The notes: generated by a model from the letters alone, not told the origin. DNA of 64,000 nucleotides from Aurelia coerulea (GCA_039566865.1 CM076944.1:20172501-20236500), one strand, 5' to 3'; counted from the stretch's first letter, positions 24,901 to 39,900 are shown. Program-made: numbers and translations.

Positions 24901-27900
24901 CAGGTTTTAAAATGGACTGCAATAATTTCAGTGGGTGCAGCTAATCCCTACAAAAGAATTTCATGGAGTCGTTATAGAGTTGGTAAATCATTTTTGTGTT
25001 ATTTAAATCATTTGTTCATTTCGTTAAGTGTCACTTTTTTTTTGTTTTTCAGTTCGTTTCGTTCATTTTGTACGTTTCATTAGTGCCTGGTTTCCATATA
25101 GCCCTAAGATGCCGTAAGATGCCATAAGGTCGCCGCAGCCATTGCCGGAACCATTGCTGCCGCGCAACCATCCGCGTAACCCGGGGGCATGGCAGATGGC
25201 AGATGGCAGAAGACTGTCACCGGCAACCTTACGGCACCTTGCGGCTATATGGAAACCAGGCTTAAATATTATTGTTAGAAAGTGTTTAGATTTCCTTCTT
25301 AATACAGCATAGGGCTCAAATCTTTCAAATCTTTAAAAAGGTCGGTGTAAAATTCTATGGCATTTTTCTTTGAATTGGATGGCTTGAAAGGAACTTGTGT
25401 TACTTTGCTGTAAATCTGCCGTGGAAATTTTTTGATATCTTGATTTTTTTCAAAATGGCGGCAATTTAACTATTTTTGAAAAAATTCATGGAAAATTTTG
25501 AAAAAATTAAAATCATCGTAAATCCTAATCCAATGGAGAAAAAATGATATAACCTTCAAGAAAACCATAGTTTATGAAGGCCTACAGCATTGTGGCAAGC
25601 AGAAATCTGTAGCTTTTCTAGTTTAGGATTTGGAAATTTGATGACGTCATAGCCTCAAATTTAATAAATGCTGCCATATTGAAACTAAGGAAGATATCAA
25701 TAAATTGCCATGGCAGATTTCCAGCAAAAAGCCCCAAGTTCCGTCCAAGTCATTTATTTCAAAGAAAACTGCAATAGAATTTTACACAAACCTTTTTAAA
25801 GATTTGAGCCCTATGTTTCTTAATACACGTTATTTATTTTGTTACATAAAGAAATTGGATCAGCCTATATACAAGTTTCGGAATTTGTGTCTTAATTTTT
25901 GAGTTCATGAATTTGATGTAGCTTCCAACACTGCTGCAGAAAACTTTCTTGACATCAAAACATCAAGAGGGAAGATCAAGTATTCTGTTATGTTCACTCA
26001 AGAATATGCGCTCAAAGATGTATTTGCTGTTATATCTTTGAATGTATCATTTAAAAGTGTCTTAGCTCTATAATGTCTCACATTGTTTGAGATTGTTTGC
26101 CATTGTGGATTACTAATCTTGTAAACTAGTTTCTTGTACAAAAAAAAACGCGCATTTATCGTCTTGGAATTGAAGAACACAAAAATATTTACCAGAGTCA
26201 TCGTAAGCAATAAATTCCCAATAAATCTTAACGGGTCTGTTTCATCCAGCACACCTTGCACGTGCGTTCTTTCGGTTGGTCTTTGTTGTTGCCATTTTCA
26301 TGGCGCACAAAAATGGCGCTAATAAAGGCCAACCAAGAGACGGCACATGCAAGGCATGCTGGATGAAACAGACCCTTTAACAGACAGACCCTTTAACAGA
26401 CAGAAACAGACTCTTGATAAATCGTTGTATCAGTAAAATAGCAAGACCGTAAGGTTATGAATATAGTTGGAAAGCAAAGTGAGTTTACTTGAATCCCCTA
26501 ATGTCTGTTCCGGCAATCTTTGAGAAACAGCATTGTTCTTTTAAGATGCTCAAACTTTCAAAAATGATACTCGAATACTTAAACCATCAGGATGCAAACG
26601 CAGTTTCATTATGAATCGGAGGGCAAGAATAACGATGAAAATAATCATGTTCATGTTATGTGATACTTCTACCCTGTTGACAAATCCATTATACAGAAGT
26701 TTGTTACGACAAATCCATTGGTTAAATCATAGTCTTATAAAAAGACAGCCCAGTTCTCGACAATTCAAGCGGGTTTAGAACGAACGTTTCGGATCTATTC
26801 CAAGATCCATCATCAGCGTGTAAAAGTGGACGTGAATCGCCATTAAATAGGTTCAGAACAAAGGATACCAAAAAGGCAAAACAAAAGACGTGGAAGGGGA
26901 AGGGATACTAAAGTTTGGAAAACATTTACGACTTTTCGAGTTCAGCTTGCAGGTCCAACATGAAAACTCAGAGTTGAAAAATATGGAAATGTTTCTCCGA
27001 GAATTGGGAGTTTTTCGACGTTTGCCTTTTTCAGTTCCTGTTACCCTGTGGCAGCATCTTATAATGGAGTGATTTGATCAGTAATAAATAATCTGAAATA
27101 CCATACTGGGTGTGTAAAAAAAAAGAAAAATGCCCTGCGTTTGAAAAAATGCTGCTCCCTGATTATCAGCTATGAAGCTATAAAGCCATGATATTGAAAA
27201 CTGTGTTGTTTTGTTGGTGATATGTTCACTTAAGTTCTTCAATTTGCCCGGCTGAATTGGACATTTCTTCCCGTAGATACAGTAAAAACCCGCACATAAG
27301 AACCTTCATCTTTTAAGAACCTACAGCCTGAAATAATATATTTTGTACCCAATAAATAAGAACCATTTCAGGCTGATATCTAAACTAGGTTCTTAATAAA
27401 GGGTCTTATTCATTCATTGGGAAAAAAATGCAACAGTTTTGCCAATCAACCTCTTTTGTGAACTCCAAAACATTTCTTACAGAACTGTGATAGGCAGGGC
27501 ATGCAGGGGTAAACTGGGTAAGATTTGGTTGAAATGGATAGGGTCAAGAGTGCAAATAAGTTTGGCTACGATTTAGATTCACATAGTTTCCTATATTAAG
27601 AACCTACACCCTGATTACTAGATGTGCCTCATTGCATAAGAACCTAAACAGGCTGAGTTCAAAATCTTAGGTTCTTATGTGCAGGTTTTTACTGTATGGG
27701 AGATTTTCTGCAGAAGGCCCCTTCCGAAAACCTGCAAAAACGTGTGAAAATGGTGAGCAAAATTTCCCTTCTTTTCCTTCCTAACATTGCGTGTATTCAT
27801 GTATTTTTTCCTCTTGGGAGAATGGAATCCCCCTGAAATACTTATTCATAGCAGGGGAAGACTTATTCATTCCCCAAGAGGATAGCACATGCTAAAGGGT

Positions 27901-30900
27901 GTTCAAGTCATTGCTGCGAGGTACAAATATAGGGGAAACTTGCGCATGATTTTAGCAGGGTTTCTCCAAGGGACTTTCTCGAGAAAATCCTTTGTAAAAT
28001 GTGAAGGGAGTGACCGATTTCAACCAGAAAATATTCTGAAAATATGATGTATATTGGCTATTCAATGAGATATTGCAAAATATCATTGCCTATTTATTTG
28101 GAACCAGTAGCCTTTGAAACATCAGGCGTCTTTGACTCACCTGGTATAGATTTGACTAAAAATCATGCATTCAGAAGATTTTCACACATGTTTGTATCTT
28201 CTGGGTTGATTTTGTTGGCCCACCCGTTATTAAACATGACTGACCTTTGATTTATGATTCATTTGATTTCTTTGTACAGATCTTGCTTGTTATGACTGAT
28301 GGAATACAGACTCGTGATGTCGCAGGTGCAGAAGAATTGCATATTGCTTCAAAGCCGCTAAAGGAGAAAGGGGTACAAATTTATTCTCTTGGTATTGGTT
28401 CTAATTATGATATTGGTGAATTACTTGATACTGCTTCTGATGAACGAAGTGTGTTCAAAGCTGGCAATTTTGAAGAACTGCTCTCTATTGTTTCAAGCAT
28501 AACTCAACAGACATGCAAAGGTACTTTGAAATTCCTTTTTATTGTATTTTTCTTTCACATGTCATTAAATTTCTTTGTTGCTGTTGTTAAAATGTGTCAC
28601 ATCAGGAGCTAACCGTCAAGTTTGACCCAACAACAGTTCATTTGATGTTGGTTGATTGGACTAGTTTGAAGATATGGATGATTGTTGCATTACAGACTCT
28701 TTGACAAATTCCAAAATGAAACATTTTGTCAAGTTCTTCTTACCTAGATGCCGGATGAACAAAAAAATATTGCATGACCCATTTTAGGCTCTTAGATGAT
28801 TAATGATGCAAGTGGTAATTCAAAACTGAAGACCAGACAAAAGCTGATCGCCCATTTTTGGGCTTTATGGTAAAAGGCAGAACATATTTATTTTGTGAAA
28901 TAAATAGGCATACATATTAATACGTTTCATGGAATCAAATACCGACAATGAAAATAAAAACAGTGCATATCACTTTTTGTTTGTTTTCCATATATCACCT
29001 TTATTATCATTACATTAGATTTATTTACTAGGTACGAATCTTCAGCTCATGGGTAACCCTCTCACATTTGTGCGATATTTCAACGAGCAACATATTTTTG
29101 TGAGTCTTGATGATTGTCCAGAAAACGTCAGCAAACCATCAAATTTTGGTTTTATTAATAAGATTTGATGCAGTTCTCATCAAATACTGGTAAACCCTTT
29201 TGTAAAAGTGTTAGCACTTGATTCTGCAATAGGCTTTACAAGAATTCCGAAACATAGATTTTTGTTTTTAACGTTGAAGAAGCGTTTTGTGATTCAGTTT
29301 TAGTGTTTTTAACGTTTGGTTACCATATTGAATTCGCAAAACTTGCACATCCACAGAATAAATTTTCAATCAACCTTTTAAACTTCATACTCTGCAATGC
29401 TGAATCTGTCAAACAAAACAAAGATCATGAAAATCGAGTGAATGTAAGCCAAGAAATTTAAATTTGAAAGTTAATGCTATTTTGTTGCCTTGCTGTGCTA
29501 CAAAAAAAAGCCTGCAGTACACTTTTTAGCCTTCACTAGGAATAATGTTTTCTCAGCACTAATTTGTCCGATTTGAAAATGTTTGGGTTTTGACGTACCT
29601 CAGGCTACGGTTAACAATAGAAAAATCAGTTTTGTACAATTCTGATATTTTCATTTTTTGGCATTAATTACACTAAAATGGAAATCTGGATCACAGTAGA
29701 ATGGTATTCCTAACGTTTTTACATCGTTTTTGCTAAGATTAGATACGACCAGAGCAAAGTGAGGCGGCCACCCCTTGGCACCGCCCTTGCTTTATAAAGA
29801 TCTTTCTTACTTGTACTGTAGGCTTTTATATCACAAATTGGCAAATTGCGAAAGTGTGAGTAAAATAATGTAAGAATATGATATCTCTTTGTGTCGATAT
29901 TGATTTAATTTTCTAATCTTCTTTCAGGATGTACACGAGACATTGATCTTCATTTTGCTATTGACTCTTCAAACAAGTTTTCATCATTGGAATTTAGTGA
30001 CATCAAAAACTTCTTGAAAGCTCTAGGAGACAAGTTCATTGTATCACAACCTGGTGCTCATCTTTCAGTATCAGTTTTTGCAGATGAAGCAAAACAAATG
30101 TTTAATTTTCATCAAGGAAATTCCAAGGAATACTTTCTGAATCAAATCGAGAAATTGCCTCACTTGAATAAAGGGCAGAGTAACATGGATAAAGCAGTAA
30201 GGCTAGCATCTAGAGAAGCATTCTCATTGAGGGGTGGTACAAGGCAGGGTTCTCCAAAGGTGTTAGTTTTGATAACAGCTGGAGACTGCAGTACTTGTAA
30301 GGAAAGCCTTGCTGCTGCCGTTGAACCACTGCAGAATGATGGAGTGCAAATAGTCACATTGGCTATTGGCAATAAAGTGAACAAAGCAGAATTACTGGGC
30401 ATTTCGTCAATACCAGGGCTTGAAGAGAAGAGTACAAGCCAGCTGATCAATAGTGTTCTCATTCAAAAGATTTCAGATGCTGTTTGTCGCGGTAAGTCGT
30501 AACTTATTACCTAAAGATATGCTTTGAAGATAAAGAGCTTTTAAAAGTCAATTAATTTGGTATCGAAGCTAATTTTATTTACTGGATCAACTGACAAAGT
30601 AAAGAAAAATTTAGTGGTATGATGAACGTTGCTTGTTGCCCAAATTCTGTTTTCTAGTCCTATCATTATGAATTACAATATTTTGTGATCAAGAAACCTA
30701 AACAGTGAAACAAATCTTGAGCAAATCAGCAGATCTTATATGAGCAGATCAAGTATTAAGTATATAAACCAGTGTCTCTACCATATGTTACAAATTAAAC
30801 TATCCCGTTGAACATTGGTACTTCATCTGTTCACTTTCACAGTCAGAAAGCATTTGAATGTAACACATTAATGTTCTATGCAATTTGTCTCCACTTGCTA

Positions 30901-33900
30901 CATCAGTATATTTATCAGTATATCACATCCTATCCTCTATGGAGGTTTTGAAAATTTAATTATTAAGGCTTTATTTTTCAAATTATGTACGGATTTGAAT
31001 TTGAAAGGGATTTCTGTAGCTACATGGTAAGCAAGAGTTAGTAACATATTATAGCCCTCTTTGATAAAAATGGTATCATGGATATGGTTATTAGTTTATT
31101 AGTACTGTTATAGTTGAAGCATTTGAAAGAAGACGTGCCCTCCTTCCTCTCGTTGTTGTTGGTCCCATGCTTATTTTGCTTTGCTTCAACTTTCATTGCA
31201 GGTCACTCCGGTCGTTGCCCGATTGCTAAAAGACCTGAGGGCTGCCCAGCAAAAGTATCAAATAAATGTGAATCGGATGTTGACTGCAAAGGGGAAGAAA
31301 AGTGTTGCTTTAATCCATGCCAGAAGATGTGTGTTTCAAGGAGATTAGGTACTAATTCGTTTCTCATCCATCTGAATGTACTACGTTACAAGGAGTCATT
31401 GATCCTTTAGGTTCATCTTTCCCGGCATTTAGCTGTTCTCTAGAGATACTTCCAGGTCTTGTACTAGAAATTTAATGGTCAGTAGCTAGCTCTTTGTTTA
31501 TCACGGCTTGGTCTCTAAGAATCCCTTGAGTTCCACGCCAAAGATTGAATGAAGCCCCACTCTTCTACCATTTCAACAAATTTTTTTTCGTTGATGTAAA
31601 TATATCCATCACAACACTTGTTACTCAAGGCCATTTGTTGAACCATAGTCAATCAGACTACAAGTTTAAAACGCTTGGTTTCAAGGAATCAGCGCCAGGG
31701 GCATGTAAAGGATAAAGGAAGCCGAAGGCTCCTTTTTCGGTGTGATATTAGTATACACAGCAGCTGCTCCTTTAAGTATACTTCGGAGGATACCTTGTTC
31801 ACTCATAGCAATTATTGCCATCGGTATACACTTGAAACTGTTAGATATGACCTGCTAACAAAGGCTGCTTTAATGAAATAGATCATTTCAAATTTAAAAT
31901 GCCATGTTTGCTTTCAGGCTGTATAAAGCCATTGGATTTGGCCATTGGTCTGGATGTATCAAGTCGAAGTAGTGCAATTGATTTCAAATTGATGAAGGAA
32001 GCTGCTGCAACAATGGTCTCTAATTTCAAAGTTGGTGCTTCAAACAGCCATGTAGCACTGCTGGCATTTTCATCTTCGGCAAGATCAGTCTTCAACTTCG
32101 GGCGGACATATGACCCTGAGAAAATGAAGATTGAAATAAACGGCTTGGCTCAAGATGCTTCTGCAGAGTCGAATGTGGCTAGAGCTCTCGATGTTGCTCG
32201 AACCGATCTGTTTAGCTTGAAAGGACGTTCAAGAAGAGGCATCGCAAAGGCACTTTTGCTGATAACACAAGGTCCATTCTCCGCAGCAAAGGCAGCTATC
32301 ATTCAGAAGAGTGCTGATAAATTGAAGCTGGCAACGGGTGGTGTTGAAATAATACCTGTCTTTATAGGCAACAAAAATGGAGCTGATGCAAAGCTGATAA
32401 AATCAATGGCGACCACGTCCGTTTCTACATCAACAAAGAAATTTTTCCAGTTTGATACTACCAGTGATTTTCTCAAGAATGCTAATTTACTGAAAATATC
32501 TTCTGCTGCTTGTTCAGGTAGGTTATCTATTTCTTGCTGTTTTGAAATCTGAAAAACCGATTAAATGTATATATTATACCCCATTTGCTGCTTGTAGATG
32601 CTACGATGCCTGCTACAAGTCTTAGAACACCTTTGCTAATTTTGCCTTGTTTTACGATTTCCCTCGCTGCCTCTGAACAATGTCGTTCTGTGACGATCAA
32701 ATGAGGATGAAAGTACGAGTCGTGACTTTGATGGAATGCTGGGACAGTAAACTTGCAAATCAAAACTGTTTGGGGGGGGAAGGGGTGCTTATTCTAATCG
32801 CTATGGATAGAAATGCAAAAAAGTGCACGATTATCAAGGAATGGCGTAAGTTTTCCAAGGACTTTTGGCCGGCATTGTAGGGCAACTGATATGGTATCAA
32901 TGGCAAGTCACGTTTAATAGTGGAATCACTGCTTGGAAAATTTCCGTTTTGCGTGATTTTTGGCACTTCATAAGATGAGTTCCCCGTTATGAAGAGCTAA
33001 AGAAAACCAACCACGGACTTCCTTTTAAGCACAGTAGACGGCAGTCTCATACGTTAACTTAAATCCTAATTAACATAAGTGTTTTATTCAGATTTTTTCT
33101 GACTGGAAAAGACAGCTGAAATATCGATTTTTCGGGAACTTATACTCCCAAACCCTCCTAAAGTCTAAATCTAGCTGTCAAGGCTTGATTTGTTAAAAAC
33201 ATGCAAAAATTATCGATTTTATGAATTGGTTTCAAAATGTAGCACTGTGTCAAAGTGTGGATTGCTGGAACTTGTCTTTGGTAGCATACCTAATCCCTCA
33301 GTAAAAATTGTGCTCTTTACAAGAACGGAATTACAAGATTATTTTCTTGAGGTCAGTTTTCTAAGTTTTCAGTTTTCTCTCTACTGTTGGGATGCATTGA
33401 ACATTTGGTTTAGTCTACTGTTTTTTGCTTTTTTGAGAAAATGATTGCTTCTTCCGTTTTTCGAGAATAGAAATGTAAAACTGCTTATTCTATTTCTTGA
33501 AAAATGATCAAAAGCAAATCACTTGGCAAAGATTCGCATCAACAGTAATACTAGAGTGCTTACATCAAATGGATACTAGATTTAGGAAGGGCTTTGTATA
33601 ATAGACAACAAATAAATGTTCGAGTTTTATTATCAAACGCCCAGTTTTATGTAAAGAGTACGCAACATGCTGCACAGTGTTGCTTACTTTCTTGACGCAA
33701 AAAGCTAACTTGCAAGCCAAAGTAACCATCGACTTGTTAAACTGTAAACCCGAGTAGGAATCATGTTTGGTCTTGATTTCCTAGGTGATTCTTGTTTCAT
33801 CGTAAGCTTTCGTTGTTAACTAATGCCACAGTACCTCCTCATCTGTACAAGAATATTGGCCAGGCTGCCTTGTGAAAGGAGTGGATTCACATCCGTTAGT

Positions 33901-36900
33901 ATACACACCGTTAAACTTGTATGCAATGGCGAATTATAAGGAATTCACCAAAACTGAGTCTGAAGCGGAATTCATACTTTTGGTGACATAACGTGACAAT
34001 GACAACATCAGATTTGTTTCTGTCAAAGGAAGGTGCGTGCAGGACAAAAAGCCGGCCTCATTTGCTCAGGACGGCGAACGGATACCCATCGAGTGTGAAT
34101 GGAAGATAAGATTGTCTGTGAGTGATTTGAAAATGAGAAAATGCTTTTCTTGTCATAGTATCGTCTAAGTTGGAATATCTCAATTTGTAGCTTCACTGCC
34201 TGGAAAATGTCCACTGACTGGAGGGACTTCAGATATTGGCATAGGATGTATGCAGAAGGGCCACGACTGTGATGAGGACTTCAAGTGCCCAGGATATCAT
34301 AAATGTTGTCCAGATGAATGCAGAAGACGATGCATAAAAATCCCCGAAGGTGAGCAAATCTGTCTGAATCAAACATCTTGTTCTGGTGGGATTTCTTTGT
34401 GTTGACGGAACACTTTGAAATGGAGAAGTCGAAAGCTGTAGCCTGTATCCCTATTTGTATCCCAAATTGTATCCCAAAATCTACAGTAAAAACCCGCGTA
34501 CAGGAACCTTGTGGAATAAGAACCTACAGGCTGCAATTGTCCAGTTAGGCTACCATTTAATGAGAACCTATCCATTGTATTCATTATTTAAGAACCCAGG
34601 CTGACTTGTATAGGTTCTCATACGCAGGTTGTTGCTGTATTCCGGCGATTTGAAAATTCCAACTGTTCCATTTAGACAAAGATTTTTATACTTAATAATG
34701 TGTTCAGGCGAAAGTCGGAATATGTTTTAAAGGAGTATATTAGGAAAGCAAGGATGGTTCTGGAGTGCCGTCTAATAGCCATCACTTCCTTAAAGTAATT
34801 TTTTCAAATAGCTGTTTATTTTTTTATTTCAGATTGTTCAGAGGTAGTGGATCTCGTAATTGCCCTAGACGATTCCAGTAGGGTCGGTGCAAAGAACTTT
34901 GAGAAAATGAAAAATTTTGCAATCAGCCTTTTACCATCTTTCAAGGTTAACACTGGGAAAACACGTGTTTCAGCAATAACATACAGTAACACTGCAAGAA
35001 ATGCATTTAAATTCAGTGACTCAAACAGCCAATCACTTGTTAATGTCCAAGATAGGATTCGATCCATAAAGTACAGAGGTGGCAGTTCTTCAAGGCTAGA
35101 CAAAGCATTGGATCTTGCAACGACACATCTGTTGTTGCCAGGTGCAGGAGCAAGAATAGGCGTCAAGCAGGTTCGTTTTTCCTTCAGTTGCTATTGATTC
35201 TAATAACAAGGTAATGAAACGCAGTCAGACTGGAATTGATATAACGATAACTTTTAGCAAGATGGATTTTCTACCAAGCTTCTTGCCGAAGATTTATTTA
35301 TCCCAAACGTTTTCTGTATCCAAGAATATGTTGCTAAAAAACGGCACCCAAGTATTGGGAAGAAGTTAAATGAATTCCTGTCAACTAGACCCGCAATTTT
35401 TGTTCTAAACGCTTTTTGAAAAACTTTTGTTCGATAATGAGAAGAAATCCATTTACCTTTTTATTGTAAGAAGCCAGCTATGATCAAATCTACACGACTT
35501 GTTTTTCTTTGAAAAGTAAGAACGTCTGATAAAGCTTGCAGTAATTCTTGTCCATCAAGCTTTCTTGTTTTCCACAGTTGCGCACCCCTTGATGAAAATT
35601 CCCAATTTCCAAAATTCTCAAATAGTTGGTCAAAAATATGTTCCCTGATATTACGTAATTGTAGCCGGATTTAATTTCCAAAATTTATTAGCAGAAAATT
35701 GATCCCTGCTAATACTCCTGCTTTATTCGATTGTTGATCACCTATGTGCTCAACGTGCCTGAATTCAGTGCAGTTCTGTTCATAAAGTACGCATTAGCAA
35801 GAAGTTGAGTAACCAAGCTACCAAACACAAAGGTTTTCACCATGAAAACCATTTCCCAAGCAGGTTTTCTTGTTTGTTTTGTTTGTTGTTTACACACACC
35901 AATTAGCATAAGAAACGCGTAAGTCACTGGAATGCTACACGACGTTTCATAAATCCATGACGTGCCGAATGAAGGTGGAAGCATTTGTAAGTTTCTAGCT
36001 CTATAACTGAATATTTGGGAAGAGAAACTCAGAAGCTATAGACTCATTGAGACATTAACAAAGCTCGAGTTTTTAACCCCTGTCATTTAATATTGAGTGT
36101 CGTTCTGCCAGTGATGGATGGCGAAGAAGCGAGACTGATGTATGAACATTTATAGATTTAGAAGACCGCATGTACACCATATTGCTAGATTATGAAAACT
36201 GTATAAAGCAATTTCGTATCAATTCGGAGCTAGCAGAATTTCGTCTTCTCGTGACAGAAAATTTTATGCGTTAGCCAAATCGTAAGGTTAACAATTTTGT
36301 TCATGATACTCTGCGTTACCGCTCTCAAACAACTTTCAATGTACCACAATTAGTTGAAATCAGTTAATGGATTTTGGGAAGGATTGTAGCGAGGGAAGTT
36401 TAAGACATTTGCATGAATATTGCATCATGTACCGATGTTGTGTAAACTGGAGGTAATTTTCCTTACGAACATGGAATTTAAATGCTATGTGATTTTTTTC
36501 ATTCATATGAAATATTACAACACATCTTACATTCCACTATACTTTTCTAATTACTTTACAACACTACTGGGGGTATCACGGGGCTTAAAAGACAACAACA
36601 TCTGCGAATGATTAAAAACAAAGGGATACTGTACTAGATTCTGTCTAACATTAGATGTTAGGTTAGGGTTGCGATGAATTTGAATAATGCCACCAGCGCA
36701 ACTCTTTTTCTCGTTGCTATTTGATGCTACGAAATACTGGGAGCAAAAGAGTCGCTAAGTGATGATACGGGCATTGTACAAATGTAGCCTAGAATGAAAA
36801 ACGTCGTCCTTTAGATGGTACAGCTTCAAACTATAGAAATTTCCTTATTTTTCAGGCTGTCGTACTGTTCACTGATGGCAACACTGCTAGTTCTTCAAGG

Positions 36901-39900
36901 AGATTGGATGTGGCCTCTTGGCCTCTGAGGTTCAGCAAAGTTCGCATAACCGCTATTAGTGTAGGAGACAATGTTAATGAAAAACAGTTGAAAAATGTTG
37001 TCAGTTTGCCTTTGTCTGATAATGTCTTCCTTGCATCAAATTATGATGACATTCAAAAGAATATTAAAGAAATATCCCAAGCATCTTGCAAAGCAGGTAC
37101 CGTAAAGGATTTTACCACTAATAGCCCAAGTCCCCATCATATTCCAACTCATGCATTTTAATATTAGCAATGTAAACAACTGTAACAGCATTTTTCTGGT
37201 ATGTCATGGAAGAAAGGAAAGTGTGGCCGGAGACTGTGTATGATAACTTGAGATTGCAGTCTGTCTTTTTATGTCATCATCTTCCAGCAGATAGTTAAGC
37301 GAAACAAGCCTAAATAACCTTAACCAACCATGACTTGCCAAGCCTTTTTCAAACATTTCTTTGCTGTACTCTTATGAAACTGAGTGTAGCAAAAAGGATT
37401 TCGATGCTACCGAAGACCAGCCAAAACCAACTGAGTGCACCTCATTTCAATTCAGTACAAATCGAGTGACAGGATACGACATCAATGTCTCGTACCCTTT
37501 TGACAAAAATCTGTTTCTGTTGGTTCCAGAAATCTCGTCTCCCGTTTTGAAAGAGTGATACACCCCAAGGTGTAGACAACCGAAGGCCCAAGCATGCATT
37601 TCTTGCGATTCCTAAATTTTCGAAAGGCAATGAAGATTTAGTTCCTATTATTTTGCAACTCACAATCTCAGGGCAGTTTCTCATAAAAGATATTTACATG
37701 TACGTTGCCAAGGACACACATGAGTACTTGTTATTGTTTTCCAGTTCGAGCAGCATTTTGGAGAAATATGCGTAACTTATTTTAGTGTTCAGACCAGAAA
37801 CCAATGATCTGTCTGATGCTACATTCTAAAGGCACTACCGTAGTTTAGTGAGTCGGGGGTAATACGTGACCTCTCCTTTATACATTTGATTGATCTGGTA
37901 GCGTTCAGCATTTCCCCGTTAGCGTACGAGAACATGTCAACGAAGCCACGCCGTTATCGCAAAGTACTGACGCTGAGCATAATTTAATTTAATCCACATT
38001 TCTCTGGCCTCACCATCGAGCGATCTGACGGTTCATCACCTCGGAAGATCTAGCAACTTTTGAAGTAAATTTTTCAATAATGAGAAATGCTTCGGCAAGT
38101 TATAAATTACAAATATGAGAAAAAGTTGAACAAACTGAGAGAAAAACAAAGAATTTGGTTCATCGGCAAGCAAATTAGTAGCCTCCACCAATTAAGGAGA
38201 CTGAATTTGGTGAGATTTAAAAAAATTGAATCAATTAAACCTACCAATGTCATGCCAATGATGATTTGTCCATATGGTTAAGTGACTGTTGCTGAGTATA
38301 TTGTTTAGTGTGTTGTTTGTTCTATCGATAACCAATTTTCATTTGTTTTCCTTTAGCTCAACTTCCACCACAAGCACCAGTTACGGTACATACATAACAA
38401 TTTTATCCGTTAAATATATTTGCTCCTCATTTGCAATTAGAACATTTCCTTCAAGACTCGACAAGATTGCGTTGGTGTAATCCCAACAAAGGTTGCTTGT
38501 ACTTCATTCACACTAAGAATTAAACTGCTTTTAAGTATTGTAGAAACACCAACTTTCCAAATTTTTGATTTGGTTATCACATAACGCCAAAGGATGCGAA
38601 CATTTCCAGATTGAATTTTGTCTTGTCGCAGGTATTGGACGTACACCGGGTGTCCCAGAAAAAACTTATACAGATCTGGTTGGGTCCAATGATAAGAATT
38701 TAGCTTTAATCAATGGTTAATCAATTTCAAAATGTTTCTCGATAGTTAACTTGGACATTGATACATCATTCGTTGATATTGGTGCTTTGAGAGCTGGACA
38801 ACTTCAAAAGAAGTATGGGCCAAAATAGAAGCATTTGAAATGTGGATTTATAGGAAAATACGAATACAGTGCATACGAATAGAACAGTATTACAATTAGC
38901 CAAAACAACTTGATACCTCAAAATGGAAATAGAGCAGAAACATGGGTTAATGGCATCGAACAGTGGATGCAAAGGGGCATGAGCAAATGCGTGAGAGAAG
39001 CACACTACAGAGAACAGTGGGGATATTTATCCGTAAATCTACCAGAGGCAGTCGCGACCAGCATATGACAGAGATGAGCCGTTGATTAGACCTAAATTCT
39101 CATCGCTGGACCCAGCCAAATCTGTATACTTTTTTCGGTGAAACCGGGTACATCTGTGCTAAGTATCCGATTGTATACTTATGCCAGCCTTTAGCAATTT
39201 ATTTTTGTCTAATAATACAACCAAAATGCCCTTCTTTCCAACTGACCAGAGAATTTTAGCTACTTTTGGTTTAGAATTGATTATAGGTTTGCAGTTGTTT
39301 GGTGGTTAGATTTTCATTCATTGTGTAACTTCTTTTCAGAATATTCCTGGCCCTCCTGGCCCGCCTGGTCCTAAAGGAGAACCTGTAAGTTTATATCTTA
39401 GAATTATAGCTCATTGGAATGTATTGAAAAATACTAGCTAGCACTATGACAAAAGGTTTCAGAAATGTATATCAAATGAATGCTTCTTTGTATTGTGGAC
39501 AGCAACATTGCGTTAAAAATCAACGGAATTGATACTGATAACTAAAAGATTAATTTTCTTTTAATAAATCAACAGCTACCTTCTCATACCTATATAGATA
39601 TGATAAAGAATTCGAAAGGCAATTATATTTTTGAATTTCTTAATGTCCTTTGGATAGTTTTGACCTGCATATCCAGTAAAACGAGTGAAACATTTTTTCA
39701 AAAAGCGTAGTAATGTAGTTGTAAATGAGCTATAGTTTGATAAAATTGAGTTACTGAAACAAAGACGGGGGTCGTCAGATTGGAAGCAATTTTCTCAATA
39801 TTTTTTTGGCAGTGTTATACAGTATGAATATATGTGGTTGGCCATGCCATGATGAGCTGTCTAAATTTTTTGTTTATTGCAAACCCAATTGCAAACCTCA

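Noticed and set aside
31114..31201. Apparent signal peptide (hydrophobic run after ATG) directly before WAP2
   Set aside because: It is the pyrimidine-rich acceptor region; the phase of the preceding VWA2 exon joins cleanly at 31202. An alternative promoter is not excluded but has no support.
36520..36610. Similarity to AT-rich LINE 3' region (also 45127-45250)
   Set aside because: Low-complexity match; no ORF or end to support a LINE copy.
37361..37558. Possible extra exon starting at TECSKKDF
   Set aside because: Phase and splice borders do not fit between VWA4 and the helix; the 29-bp exon does.
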